Part shown: piece after piece, positions 33,901 through 42,908 of the stretch
Layout of the letters: every line of letters begins with the position of its first letter
Numbering within the stretch: position 1 is the first letter of the stretch
From: JAXLVB01 sp046329195
GTDB taxonomy: Bacteria > Bacteroidota > Bacteroidia > Cytophagales > Spirosomataceae
NCBI GenBank assembly: GCA_046329195.1
Contig: JAXLVB010000001.1
Coordinates: 2,418,001-2,482,000, forward strand
DNA length: 64,000 bases
Direction: 5' to 3'
Made by a program: the position numbers and the translations under genes
Notes under the pieces: model-generated
Seen by the model: the letters and a program-made list of their open reading frames with translations, nothing else
The model's database searches: none
Told to the model about the DNA's origin: nothing

Positions 33901-34099
33901 GATAGAGCGTAGTCAAACGCTCAAAACCGAACTAAAGCAATCGGAAAGCAAGGCACAAACTCAATTTGACGTCTTGCCTAAAATCAATACTCAACTGAAT
34001 AAGGCTAAAATAGCACCGCTACAGTTGCTAGAAAGGCAACAATTTGAGAAACGGAACGACGCCCCTGCTCGTATTGGTGCAGGAGGAGGACTTTTGTAA
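30962..34099 (+). CDS. Large secreted BNR/sortilin-like repeat protein
   Basis: A 1045-residue exported protein (signal peptide ending GWAQ). It has many TDGGxxW-type BNR/Asp-box repeats between residues about 90 and 720 (for example STDGGNNWTK, TTDGGKSWQK, SADGGETWKE, SLDGGDNWTQ), building one or two propellers of the VPS10/sortilin type, then a C-terminal beta-sandwich and a charged coiled-coil region (about 880-1030). Catalytic glycosidase residues cannot be assigned. I start at 30962 (MRKIVLLF) because this gives a clean signal peptide. Confidence 0.85.
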   Translation: MRKIVLLFITLLTMGQGWAQKTKITSATLGMMEARHIGPAVMGGRITAIEGVNRSPRIVYVGTGGGGVWKTTNAGGSFAPLFDKHPQSIGALAIDQAHPDTIWVGTGESNMRNSVSIGLGIYRSTDGGNNWTKMGLDNSEHISKIIIHPNNPSTLYVSVPGKLWSDSEDRGLYKTTDGGKSWQKILYVDAKTGCADVLMDPRNPDILIASMWQFRRTPYSFASGGPSSGLYKSTDGGKTWKKITQGLPSGEFGRIALALAPSAPDNVLAIVEAKNTGLYISADGGETWKEQSATANVKARPFYFSTLVVDPKEPKRVYRPAFSLSISDDGGYSFTEANSNGGWVHSDHHALWINPSSTSEMYLGTDGGVYRSLDKGYTWQHLNSIPVSQFYHVQVDNQTPYNVMGGLQDNGSWLSASLSAGGIENKDWENVGGGDGFWVQPDLTDPNIVYSEYQGGNMSRVNRKTNESVDIQPYPQAGDPKLRWNWNSPIVASPTNPKVFYAGSQFLYRTENQGNKWQKISPDLTTNDPKKQQQEENGGLTVDNSSAENHCTIFTVCESPLDANLIYAGTDDGNLQVTTDGGKNWNLISKNIPGVPAGTWVSSIEASRFDKNVVYATFDNHAYGDMKTYLAKSADMGKTWKFLANSADLKGYAHKIKEDLQNKDLLWLGTEMGLYVSLDGGDNWTQFKANVPDYVAVRDIVIHPQTNDIVLATHGRGILIIDDISPLRTFDDKLLNSDVALLPTRPTPVTVGHYGGIFSFPSGGGWVGANASESATIVYYLKDRVMSGDVKVDIFDDKGNFLVSLPGTKRKGVNKLGWNMKLKPPRTAQGAAVQEMGAMAGIFGPLAKPGTYNIKLTAGNKVVEGKIELIPDPKSGITDEQRAIRYKTGAELYKMVEDLAFLTAQVKSLEDSIQVRLPLVKNPKLKAEIQGLYNQLEGIRKELVATNESSGITGEERLRERLGKLYILVENQDSKPTDSQIERSQTLKTELKQSESKAQTQFDVLPKINTQLNKAKIAPLQLLERQQFEKRNDAPARIGAGGGLL

Positions 34100-34120
34100 C
34101 ATCACGAGAAGTGTTGGAGA

Positions 34121-34168
34121 GGCTGTCTCAAAAGGGAAATATATCATATTTTACCTATTGAGGCAGCC
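34121..34168 (+). terminator. Terminator after the BNR gene
   Basis: GGCTG-T-CTCAA pairs with TTGAG-G-CAGCC (34121-34131 with 34158-34168) and is followed by TATTTTT. Confidence 0.65.
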
Positions 34169-34398
34169 TATTTTTATGCCTATCTGCTTCAAAATACAGT
34201 AATTTTTACTTGACTTGAAGTAGGTACGAAACAAAAAGTTAGTGACAAGGATTTGTTTTTAATAAGTTGATAATCAATTATGTAAGCGACAATTACGACC
34301 TTTTGGTACTTCAAAATAGAAAGACAATCATCGCTGACTATTCCAAAATTCTGTAACTGTTGTCTATCTTTAGGAGCTTGAATGAAAATACTCCTATG

Positions 34399-36408
34399 AT
34401 GAATACACCTCAAACTTATTCTGAATTTAAAAACTATTGGAAGCAACACATCGAATCGCTTGTTGGGCAGTACGTTAGTGGTCAGTCGGGTTTTATTCCC
34501 AACCTTCTTCCCGAAGATGCTGTCCAGCTTCCGGCACAAGCTGTACTCTACTGGCTTGAACAGCGATATGGCAGTGAGTTTCGTAAGGCCCTCAATCCCA
34601 ACGAGACCGTAACTAGCCCCGTGGCGCATCATACCGATACCGAGTGGCTCAAAAAAGCCAACATGGTAGGGGTTAATATCCGTACGATTGGAAGTTTTTT
34701 CAACCTGATTAAGTACAGCCTTACGCTACCAACTACTCAAAACTCAATCCATATTTTACCCATTTGGGAGCCTGGCGTCGTGGCTAGTTTGTATGGCATT
34801 ACCAGTTGGAATATCAATACAGAGTTTTTTAGTGCTGAGTTGGCGCAAGCATTGCCACATTTAAACACCGTCGAAAAACAGTTGAAAGTCACCACTAACC
34901 TCATTCACCTGATGGGGCGTACGGTGGGTATGGATGTGATTCCTCACACTGACCGATACTCCGAAATTGCCTTGGCAAACCCTTCGTATTTTGAATGGCT
35001 CCGTCGGCGGGAATTTCAGATTTTAGACCATTCGGCCAACCTCCATGAAGCCGTTGAGAACTGTATTTTTGATTGGCTTTGTCAACACGGGAGCGCCATC
35101 GACGGAGAAAGTTTTCCGAATGATAAAGTAGCGTTTTTTGGCAATCAGTTTCCCGAAGAGCAACGAATCCGAGTACTTTTTGGCGATAAAGCCGACTTTT
35201 GGGGCCGAATCCGCCGTCGAAACCAGCTTATTGACGTCTTGTTTTCAAAAGGGTTTGAACCCGTACCCGCCACCATGGCACCGCCGTATCGGGGACTGGT
35301 GGTGAGCCGAGAAGAAAGCGCCAAGACAGTAGATGCCGAAGGCCGAGTCTGGCGAGATTACGTGATAATGCGTCCTGAAAAAATGTCAAGAGTGTTTGGG
35401 CCACTGGGTCGGTATAAACTCTACGAAAGCAAAGATAATAACCAAAACTGGGAAATTGACTTTGACCAGCCCCGCCTTCAAGTTTGGGACTATGTGCGTG
35501 GACGCTTTGCAGAGATTGCCCGGACCTATAATTTCGACTTTATGCGGGGAGATATGTCGCACGTGCAAATGCGCCCCGACGGCGTGCCTGCGCAGCCTAA
35601 TCTCTATTACGACATTCACAAGGCTATCAAGGCTCATATCCAGCAAGAAAAACCCTATTTTGGATACTTTGCCGAGAGCTTTTTGGCACCACCCAACACC
35701 ATGGCTTACGGTGACGAACCCGATCATTTGGAAGCCTCAGACGCTGATTCTACGCTAGGAGACTTGCAAAGTATGGTGGTTGGTACACCTACCTTTTTGG
35801 AAAACTTCCACGAGTATCATCGCTTGCTGCGGACTCGTCAGTTTGCGCCCAACTTTACGGTCATGACCGCCGACAAAGATGATCCTCGCTTCGATGAGTT
35901 TTATGTGGCAGGCAATGAGTTGCGTCTATTCATGGCGTTTTTCTTGACCGACATGCCCAGCTATATGGGTCTTGGCTTCGAAACCCGTGACCAGCACCTG
36001 ACGCCTGCCCCCAACGAGCACTATACCAAGCTGTATGTGTTCCAGATGAACGAGGGCAAAAACGCCACACATGGCCCTTACTATTGGGGGCAAAATGGTG
36101 GTCTGTTTGCTCACCTGACTCGTCTCAAACAATACGCCGATCAGGTATTGTCTTACATCGAAGGGAAGCCTATTCAATGGCTCATTGAGCCCGATGTCAC
36201 AGCTCAAAACAAAGTAATAGCTTGGACGCAACAAGAAGAACCAAGCCACGTTTTTGTCGCTAATTTAGACCTCCACAACCCCGTTTCGAGTGACTGCTTA
36301 ATTCCTTTTGGGGCTAATACCAATTGGCAAATCGCCTTTTCAACATCAGATAATTTCCAAGCAGACACCCTCCAACCCGGCGAAGGGCGGGTGTATGGGG
36401 TTGGATAA
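34399..36408 (+). CDS. GH13-like alpha-amylase-family protein
   Basis: A 669-residue cytoplasmic-looking protein (no signal peptide). It has a TIM-barrel pattern with GRTVGMDVIPHTDRYSE (a GH13-type conserved region I) and FDFMRGDMSHVQMRPDG (a possible nucleophile Asp block), then AESFLAPPNTMAYGDE with a candidate acid/base Glu, and a C-terminal beta-sandwich. The order fits a divergent GH13 enzyme acting on an alpha-glucan or related sugar, but the substrate is uncertain. Two adjacent ATGs (34396, 34399) are possible starts; a TATCTTTA -7-like element lies near 34362. Confidence 0.7.
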   Translation: MNTPQTYSEFKNYWKQHIESLVGQYVSGQSGFIPNLLPEDAVQLPAQAVLYWLEQRYGSEFRKALNPNETVTSPVAHHTDTEWLKKANMVGVNIRTIGSFFNLIKYSLTLPTTQNSIHILPIWEPGVVASLYGITSWNINTEFFSAELAQALPHLNTVEKQLKVTTNLIHLMGRTVGMDVIPHTDRYSEIALANPSYFEWLRRREFQILDHSANLHEAVENCIFDWLCQHGSAIDGESFPNDKVAFFGNQFPEEQRIRVLFGDKADFWGRIRRRNQLIDVLFSKGFEPVPATMAPPYRGLVVSREESAKTVDAEGRVWRDYVIMRPEKMSRVFGPLGRYKLYESKDNNQNWEIDFDQPRLQVWDYVRGRFAEIARTYNFDFMRGDMSHVQMRPDGVPAQPNLYYDIHKAIKAHIQQEKPYFGYFAESFLAPPNTMAYGDEPDHLEASDADSTLGDLQSMVVGTPTFLENFHEYHRLLRTRQFAPNFTVMTADKDDPRFDEFYVAGNELRLFMAFFLTDMPSYMGLGFETRDQHLTPAPNEHYTKLYVFQMNEGKNATHGPYYWGQNGGLFAHLTRLKQYADQVLSYIEGKPIQWLIEPDVTAQNKVIAWTQQEEPSHVFVANLDLHNPVSSDCLIPFGANTNWQIAFSTSDNFQADTLQPGEGRVYGVG

Positions 36409-36481
36409 GTGAAAATGTAGAGCTGTTAGAGGTAATTGTATTGGTTTGAAAAAGTTACTTTTAGCCGATACTTCGCCACAA

Positions 36482-36528
36482 AAAACCGCAGTTTAGCAGC
36501 TTATTTAGTGCTGCTAAACTGCGGTTTT
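36482..36528. terminator. 19-bp bidirectional terminator
   Basis: Perfect inverted repeat 36482-36500 with 36510-36528, 9-nt loop, T-rich on both strands, between convergent genes. Confidence 0.85.
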
Positions 36529-36616
36529 GCTATTCATCTTGACCAAAAAATTGTTCTTTTTGATTGCCAAAGTTTAACTTATGTGGATTAAAGTATTTAT
36601 TGACAGATACTTAGAG

Positions 36617-37768
36617 TCAGTATTCCCAAACCACCACTTCGTTGGATTCGTACCAGTTTTCCATGTGAGGTTTGTAGGTTTTTTCTACTACATTCCGTTT
36701 GATTTTGAGTGTGGGGGTGAGCATTTCGTTCTCAATAGTCCAAGGTTCTTTCATCACCACTACTTTTTTGATATGTTCGTAGTGCTTCACGGTTGGGTTG
36801 ATGGCGCCAATGGTATCTATTAAACTTTGTTTTACCTGATCACGTTCGGCTTTTGTTCCCATTTCTGAAAGTACTACAAGGGCAATGGGCTGTGGCAAAT
36901 TGGCGCCTGCTACGCACACCTGCTCCACAAAGTTGTTTCCAGCAAAGCCAAATTCTATAGGTGCCGGCACCACATACTCTCCTTTTGAAGTTTTGAACAT
37001 ATCTTTCACCCTCCCTGTGATTTTTATATAGCCTTCGGGAGTTATCTCGCCCATATCGCCAGTGCAGAGCCAGCCATCTCGCAGCAGTTCGGCAGTCATG
37101 ACGGGTTCTTTGTAATATCCTGGTGTATTCCAAGGGCTTTTCATTTGGATTTCGCTCGTAATGGGGTCTATTCGGGTTTCTACACTCGGATGCTGTGTCC
37201 CGATGGTACCATCAATAATGCGGTCTTTAGGCATGAGCGTATGGCAGCCCATGTTCTCGGTCATGCCGTAGGCTTCTTGGATGGTGATTCCTAATGCCCT
37301 AAACCAGCGTATCAGTTCGGCAGGCATTGGTGCTGCTCCAGTCAGAACGAATCTGGCCTTATCGAGCCCTAGCCCTTTTTTGATTTTATTTTTGACAAGG
37401 CTCGACAGAATCGGGATTTTCAAGAACAGGTCTAGTTTTTTCTGAGGTATTTTAGCCAAAATCCCCAACTGAAGTTTAGTCCAGATGCGAGGCACTGCCA
37501 AAAAATGCGTGGGGCTCGCTGCCTGCAAGTTTTTGCTGAAAGTCTCCAAACTCTCGGCAAAATACACTTGTCCTCCACTAGCAATACTACCCGACTCTAC
37601 CAGTGAGCGTTCGGCGATGTGACAAAGCGGCAAATACGAAAAAAATCGAGTAGGCTGCCCAGTGTTTAGTTCTAGGCGGTCGCCAGCATACCCCAATACA
37701 GTAGCGCTGCTGCTATACAGTAGCATCACACCTTTGGGAACGCCTGTGGTACCAGAGGTATAAACAAT
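36617..37768 (-). pseudogene. Long-chain fatty-acid-CoA ligase, C-terminal part (split by IS)
   Basis: Minus-strand frame reading from VYTSGTTGVPKGVMLLYS to the stop: the ATP-binding motif TSGTTG, the adenylate block YGMTENMG and the CTGDMGEITPEGYIKITGR region are present. It is the downstream portion of an AMP-forming acyl-CoA synthetase; joining it to the fragment at 38792-39325 with the duplicated ATT removed gives the continuous reading ...DDLMSI-VYTSGTTG.... It has lost its own start, though an internal ATG could give a truncated product. Confidence 0.88.
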
Positions 37769-38791
37769 AGACTTGCGGCGAGTTGAAAATGAAAGAGTTA
37801 TGATTTTTTGCGCATTTTTCGTCGAGTGGATTAGATTTGCAAAAAAAAACTATGCTCGACTATCGGTTGATTAAAAGCGAACGGCAGTGGAAATCCAGCA
37901 CCGGTTTATCAGCGGCTCAATTTGGACACTTAGCCGAGTTATTTGGTCAGACGTATGAGTTTTTTGAAGGGGTGAAGCTGGAAGAGTCGGCCAAACGATT
38001 AGGAACGGAGTTGTTATTGTCCACTTATGCTGATTGTTTGTTTTTTGTGCTTTTCCAGCTCAAAAATGGATTATGTTACGATAATCTGGGGCTTTTGATA
38101 GGCACAGACGATAGCAATGCCCGGCGCAATTTTGAAAAATACCTGTATGTGCTGGAACGAACCTTAGAGCGGAAAGGGGTCATGCCCAAACGTAATTTCA
38201 AGAATTTGCAGGAATTTGAAGACTACCTGCAAAATGAGAAAGAGATTATCGTTGATGGTAGTGAACAGCCTACTCAACGCCCTAAAAAGCCGCAAGAACA
38301 GCAAGAACACTATTCGGGAAAAAAAAGCGTCACACCTACAAAGAACTAGTCATCAGCAATAAGAAACGAAAGATTCTATACATCAGTAAGTCGTACAAGG
38401 GCAAAGAACATGATTACCAGCTACTTAAAGTAGAATTTCCAGCTGAACTACCGTGGTTTTCCAAGTTTATCGTCAGGCTTGATTTAGGCTTTCAAGGTTT
38501 TTCAGATGAATATGTCTGCAAGAAGGTGTATATACCCATCAAACGTAAGCGTGTGCCCAAGGGGCAAACCAATCAATTATCAGAAGAACAAAAAGCCTAT
38601 AACAAAGCCACTGGACAAGAACGGATTTCGGTAGAACATAGCATTGCAGGAATGAAACGTTATCGGATTTTGGAGCATAGAAACCGCATTAAGTCCAAAA
38701 AGGTGCTTGATCTGATAATTGGTATCTGTGCTGGCCTATGGAATTTTGTCCTTCAAAACTAATTCATTGAAAATCAACACGCCGCAAGTCT
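37769..38791 (+). mobile_element. IS5-family insertion sequence
   Basis: A 1023-bp element with terminal inverted repeats beginning AGACTTGCGGCG (12 bp perfect, imperfect further in), flanked by the 3-bp duplication AAT (37766-37768 and 38792-38794; ATT on the other strand, the ANT type known for the ISL2 subgroup). It carries one transposase in two frames. It has inserted into a fatty-acid-CoA ligase gene. Both ends and the frame are intact, so it is probably recent and active. Confidence 0.92.
37852..38762 (+). CDS. IS5-family DDE transposase made by -1 frameshifting
   Basis: The first frame (37852-38349) starts MLDYRLIKSERQW and holds the N-terminal DNA-binding part plus the first catalytic Asp (IIVDGSEQ). 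At 38319-38326 there are eight consecutive A residues (in frame as GGA AAA AAA AGC); a -1 slip continues as AAG CGT CAC and reads through to 38762, adding the second Asp (VRLDLGFQG) and the catalytic Glu (RISVEHSIAG). A programmed -1 frameshift on an A-run is a known IS control device, so this is an intact gene, not a broken one. Confidence 0.85.
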
Positions 38792-39325
38792 AATACTCAT
38801 CAAATCATCTAAGGCAGGACTTACTTCACCTTCTAGAGGAGCATGAGCCGCTAAGAGGTCGTTCCACTGCAAATACCCTTGCCGATTTACCGGACTATTC
38901 TCATATTCAGCAGGATAGGCTATACACGTAACCCCCTGAGGGATACCTGCGTAAAAATTAACGCCATTGTCAATTTTGCCCACAAACAAAACCTTACAGC
39001 CGCTGTGCGTCATTACTTGTCCGAGTGCTTCGGCTGAGAGGGTTGGGTAAAAAGGCACCGACACGTGCCCTGCCATTAAAATGGCCAAGTCGTTGATAAA
39101 CCAATGGGCACAATTCTTAGAAATGAGACCAATGTTCGACTTTGGCGGCAACCCCAACGACTGCAAGTAGGTCGCAATGCGCCGAGCTTGATTTCCTACT
39201 TCTTGCCACGTATAGTCCTTAAAACTGTCACCAAAGGGCTGCCGTAAGAAAACTTCTTGTGGTTTCTGCTTTTCCCAGTGATAAAAATAAGTTAAAACGG
39301 TTTTGAGTTCTACTGATGGGTCCAT
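38792..39325 (-). pseudogene. Long-chain fatty-acid-CoA ligase, N-terminal part (split by IS)
   Basis: Starts MDPSVELKTVLTYFYHWEK and contains SFKDYTWQEVGNQARRIATY, the usual N-terminal region of acyl-CoA synthetases. It runs into the IS after DDLMSI and stops within it. See the C-terminal fragment at 36617-37768. Confidence 0.88.
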
Positions 39326-39463
39326 ATCTGTGTTCAGTGTTAGCAATTTTATTTGGTACAATTTTAAGAAAAAACAATATAAATTCTATTTTTGTTTAAG
39401 GGTTTATACGTGTTTTATTTCAAAATTGTGTACTATTACTCAACTATTGGTTAGACTATTAAG

Positions 39464-40411
39464 ATGAAAAAACTGCTTCGTTGGTCGGGTTATTTGTTCT
39501 TAGCGATTATGTTGGTCATTTTGGGTTATGCAGGGTTTAATTACCAAGCTGACTTGCCCGTAGAGCAATTGACAAGTAAATACGCAAACAACGAGTCAGC
39601 GTTTGTAGCGTTAGATGATATGCGAGTGCACTACCGAGACGAAGGAAACCCCAGTGACAGTATTCCATTGGTGCTTTTGCATGGCACGAGTTCATCGCTG
39701 CTCACATGGGATAAGTGGACAGAACTTCTCAAATCTAAACATCGTATTATTCGGCTTGATTTACCTGCTTTTGGGATTACTGGCCCAAACCCACAAGGTG
39801 ATTATTCACTGCCTTATTACGTGAATTTTTTGCATCGGTTCTTACAGACTATTGGTGTGAAGCAATATTATTTGGCGGGTAATTCGCTGGGGGGAAGTAT
39901 TGCGTGGAATGTTGCGGTAGCATTTCCGCAAGAAGTAAAAAAGTTAATTTTGCTCGATGCGGGTGGTTACACTACTCCTGGCAAACTCAAAGGTGGAAAC
40001 TTGGGTTTTCGGATTGCTAAAATGCCCATTATCAAGAATTTAGTACGCTACGTTACCCCACGAGGTATTGTTGAAAAAAGCCTAAAAGATACCTATGGCG
40101 ACGATAGCAAGATTACTGACCAACTCATTGATACTTATTGGGAAATGACGTTGCGAACCGGCAACCGAGAGGCTCTTATCAAGCGTATGGAACAAGGCTG
40201 GACGGCGGATGCTTCCAAAATCAAAACCATTTTATGCCCCACACTCATCATCTGGGGCGATTTGGACCAACTCATTCCGGTAGAACATGCGGAGTTGTTC
40301 CATCGTGATATTCTCAACAGTAAGGTCGAAATCTTGAAAGGTGTAGGCCATGTGCCTATGGAGGAGTCTCCCGAAAGTACAGCCCAACTAACAGCGAAGT
40401 TTTTAGAATAG
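39464..40411 (+). CDS. Alpha/beta-fold hydrolase, membrane-anchored
   Basis: A 315-residue hydrolase with an N-terminal membrane anchor (about residues 5-25), oxyanion block LLHGTSSSLLTWDKW, nucleophile elbow GNSLGG (Ser about 142), acid in WGDLDQL and the catalytic His in GVGHVPMEE. It is probably an esterase or lipase-like enzyme facing the periplasm. The gene ends inside the first copy of a tandem repeat. Confidence 0.85.
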   Translation: MKKLLRWSGYLFLAIMLVILGYAGFNYQADLPVEQLTSKYANNESAFVALDDMRVHYRDEGNPSDSIPLVLLHGTSSSLLTWDKWTELLKSKHRIIRLDLPAFGITGPNPQGDYSLPYYVNFLHRFLQTIGVKQYYLAGNSLGGSIAWNVAVAFPQEVKKLILLDAGGYTTPGKLKGGNLGFRIAKMPIIKNLVRYVTPRGIVEKSLKDTYGDDSKITDQLIDTYWEMTLRTGNREALIKRMEQGWTADASKIKTILCPTLIIWGDLDQLIPVEHAELFHRDILNSKVEILKGVGHVPMEESPESTAQLTAKFLE

Positions 40412-40509
40412 TCGGAAAAGTCGAAGATAGTCAAGAAAGTCGGAGACGTCGGGAATAGTCAGGGAAGTCGAGGATAGTCAAGAAAGTCGGAGAAGTCGAG
40501 AATAGTCAC
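40410..40509. repeat. Imperfect tandem repeats of an AGTCGGAGAAGTCGAGAATAGTCA-like unit
   Basis: About 100 bp made of short related units (AGTCGGA, AGTCGA, ATAGTCA) repeated three to four times directly after the hydrolase stop codon. No coding frame is kept. Similar repeats can form by slippage. Confidence 0.7.
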
Positions 40510-40571
40510 GCCGGTGGGGTGGGGTTACCACTCCTAATCATACACTTGTACAAAACACCCATTTAACGGTA

Positions 40572-41240
40572 ATGCAACCAACTCAAATTACGCCAGCCCC
40601 GTGGAGTTTGACAGGCAATGGCTACATTTTTCTCTATCGGTTTTCAAGCGAATTTGCAGAAAAGCACGGCTTTTTGGCTGATTACCAACAAAAGCGGTTT
40701 AAGGGTATTATCGGAACAGTAATGTTGGTCAACTACGAAACTTCTGGTGTGGGGCCTTATCAAGAGCTTCTTTTTATACCAGGTTTATTTGATTTTGGAG
40801 GAAAAAACGCTTTTTCGATTTCTAAAATCTACGTTTCTACCTACAACAGCGTGTGGAATGGCATCAATAATTGGGGGATTCCGAAGGAGTTAGCTGATTT
40901 TGAGTGGAAATCCAATGGCCCATACGACGACATCACGGTTCGCTTAGGCGACACCGAAATCTTTTCGGCTCAGCTTAAGAAAGTAGGTTGGCAGTTTCCG
41001 CTCACGACGGCACTTACGCCCGTTACGGTGGCACAAGCCCACGCCCAAGACTTGATTTGCACCAAACCTACGGCCCAGGGCAAAGGACAATGGACCCGGC
41101 TTTTGCATCTGAATGCAAACCCCTCCTATTTTCCGAATCTTACCCTTGCCAAGCCCTTAGCCGTTATTGCTGCCAATCGTTTCCGAATGACGTTTCCAGT
41201 TCCGGTAATCGAGCAAGACTTTTTTAAGGCTATTACTTAA
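40572..41240 (+). CDS. Acetoacetate-decarboxylase-family protein
   Basis: A 222-residue protein with the ADC-like fold: an N-terminal PWSLTGNGYIFLYRF, the central YNSVWNGINNWGIPKELADFEW block (the GIPKELA phrase is conserved in the family) and a C-terminal RFRMTFPVP strand. The Lys in GIPKE is a candidate for the catalytic Schiff base, not proven. Its stop overlaps the convergent purS stop by 4 bp. Confidence 0.75.
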   Translation: MQPTQITPAPWSLTGNGYIFLYRFSSEFAEKHGFLADYQQKRFKGIIGTVMLVNYETSGVGPYQELLFIPGLFDFGGKNAFSISKIYVSTYNSVWNGINNWGIPKELADFEWKSNGPYDDITVRLGDTEIFSAQLKKVGWQFPLTTALTPVTVAQAHAQDLICTKPTAQGKGQWTRLLHLNANPSYFPNLTLAKPLAVIAANRFRMTFPVPVIEQDFFKAIT

Positions 41241-41488
41241 ACGGCGGTAATGCTGAAGCTAAATTCTTCCATAATGACGTTAGCAAGCAATTTTTCGCAG
41301 GCTGTTTTCACCACTGCTTCGGCAGCAGTTTGGTCGTCGGCATCTACTTCGAGGGTGATATGCTTACCAATTCGTACATCGGCTACATTGTCAATGCCCA
41401 AGTTGTGGAGTCCTAACCGCACGGCTTTGCCTTGTGGGTCGAGGATTTCTTTTTGAGGCATGATGTCAATGGAAGCAAGAAATTTCAT
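41237..41488 (-). CDS. purS: Phosphoribosylformylglycinamidine synthase subunit PurS
   Basis: An 83-residue protein starting MKFLASIDIMPQKEILDPQGKA with the family's LGHN-like LHNLGIDNVADVRIGKHITLEV block. PurS helps pass ammonia from PurQ to PurL in purine synthesis. A longer upstream frame is not coding. It is close to pssA on the same strand. Confidence 0.88.
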   Translation of the reverse strand: MKFLASIDIMPQKEILDPQGKAVRLGLHNLGIDNVADVRIGKHITLEVDADDQTAAEAVVKTACEKLLANVIMEEFSFSITAV

Positions 41489-41502
41489 CGTGAGTAAATT
41501 GT

Positions 41503-42225
41503 TTAGGCAGACTTCTTGAGGAGGTTTTGTACCACCGAAAGTCCTATGTACAAGAAAATTATGATTGGAACGGCTGCAAATTTCAGCAAAACCAATAGAA
41601 TTGCGGATAGAATCAGGAAAATAAATTTGATTTCGTTGCCTTTCCAGCCAAACGATTTGAACTTCAAGGCAAACAGTGGAATCTCGGCCACCAGTAAAAA
41701 AGAGCAAACTAAACTAAAGATTATCAAATAGTTAGCATCCACAATCCAAGTCTTAGTCTCAGGATATTGATACAAAATCAAGGGTATCGAACCTATCAAA
41801 AAAGCATTAGCTGGCGTGGGTACTCCAATGAACGATTCGGCCTGACGGGTGTCAATATTGAACTTGGCTAAGCGAAGCGCCGAAAAAACGGCGATGATAA
41901 AGGCCAAATACGCTTTCCAGAGTGAATAGATGTCAGGAACAGCTTCTTGAATCAACGAATACACGATACAGGAAGGCAACACACCAAACGTAACGACATC
42001 GGCCAGCGAGTCTAATTCTTTGCCAATTGCTGACGATGACTTGAGAAATCGAGCCAAAAAACCGTCTAAAAAATCGAATACTCCAGCTAAACCAATCATG
42101 ATAGAAGCCAAGAGCAAGTCGCTATGAAATACCGCCACAATGCCCACACAGCCACACAGCAGGTTACCACACGTGAATAGATTGGGTATAGTAAATAGTT
42201 TGATTTCCAAGTTATTAACAGTCAA
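41503..42225 (-). CDS. pssA: CDP-diacylglycerol-serine O-phosphatidyltransferase
   Basis: A 240-residue membrane enzyme of phosphatidylserine synthesis (phosphatidylethanolamine precursor). The CDP-alcohol phosphatidyltransferase motif is DFLDGFLAR...GKELDSLAD, and FTIPNLFTCGNLLCG is the N-terminal helix. A TTG at 42225 or 42210 is a likely start; an ATG at 42288 would give an odd N-terminus and overlap the next gene. Start is uncertain. Confidence 0.88.
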   Translation of the reverse strand: MTVNNLEIKLFTIPNLFTCGNLLCGCVGIVAVFHSDLLLASIMIGLAGVFDFLDGFLARFLKSSSAIGKELDSLADVVTFGVLPSCIVYSLIQEAVPDIYSLWKAYLAFIIAVFSALRLAKFNIDTRQAESFIGVPTPANAFLIGSIPLILYQYPETKTWIVDANYLIIFSLVCSFLLVAEIPLFALKFKSFGWKGNEIKFIFLILSAILLVLLKFAAVPIIIFLYIGLSVVQNLLKKSA

Positions 42226-42254
42226 AAGATTAAAACAAACAGCATTATACCTAC

Positions 42255-42905
42255 CTACAAGGCACTTTCGCCCACAAACGGATTCCACTTTTTCTCGTAG
42301 CCGATGGTGGTACTGGGGCCGTGACCTGGATAAACGGTCATGTCGTCTGCGAGTGTGAAGAGTTTTTGCTGGATACTTTCTACCAAGGTATCGAAGTTAC
42401 CTCCGGGGAGGTCGGTACGGCCTACGCTTCCTCTAAATAGCACATCGCCGCCCAAGCAAATATGTTGCTCGTGGTTAACAAAAACCACATGGCCAGGGGC
42501 ATGACCCGGCACGAATAGTACCTCAAAACTTGAGTTGCCAAACACAACCACATCGCCTTCGTTGAGCAGTCCCTCGGGCTCTACTTCCTGATAATCAGGA
42601 AATCCATAATTGGGTGCATAGGTCTTCACCGCCTTCAAAACAGGTACGTCTTTGGCATGAATATGCAGTTTAAGGCCATACCGCTGCTGCACAAAAAAAT
42701 TACCCAGTACGTGGTCAATGTGTCCGTGGGTGTTCAGCAGGCGCACAGGATTGAGCCCTTCGTCGGCAATAAAATCGCTAAGTTCTCGCCTTTCCGATGC
42801 GTTCGAGCAGCCCGGGTCAATAATTAACGCTTCTTTGGTTTCGTCCCAAACAAGGTAGGTGTTTTCTTGGAATGGATTGAAAACGAAGGCTTTAAGCTGA
42901 ATCAT
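42255..42905 (-). CDS. Metallo-beta-lactamase-fold hydrolase (glyoxalase II-like)
   Basis: A 216-residue MBL-fold protein with THGHIDHVLGN, HAPGHVVF and the C-terminal VYPGHGPSTTIGYE metal ligands. These are the ligands of hydroxyacylglutathione hydrolase-like enzymes. The substrate is unknown. It is 3 bp downstream of the methyltransferase gene. Confidence 0.85.
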   Translation of the reverse strand: MIQLKAFVFNPFQENTYLVWDETKEALIIDPGCSNASERRELSDFIADEGLNPVRLLNTHGHIDHVLGNFFVQQRYGLKLHIHAKDVPVLKAVKTYAPNYGFPDYQEVEPEGLLNEGDVVVFGNSSFEVLFVPGHAPGHVVFVNHEQHICLGGDVLFRGSVGRTDLPGGNFDTLVESIQQKLFTLADDMTVYPGHGPSTTIGYEKKWNPFVGESAL

Positions 42906-42908
42906 TGG

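Noticed and set aside
38349..38525. Broken (pseudogene) transposase in the IS
   Set aside because: The two frames join by a -1 slip exactly at an A8 run and restore all three catalytic residues, so programmed frameshifting is more likely.
42226..42288. ATG start for pssA at 42288
   Set aside because: It would overlap the MBL hydrolase gene and adds a cysteine-rich segment foreign to PssA; TTG starts at 42225 or 42210 fit better.
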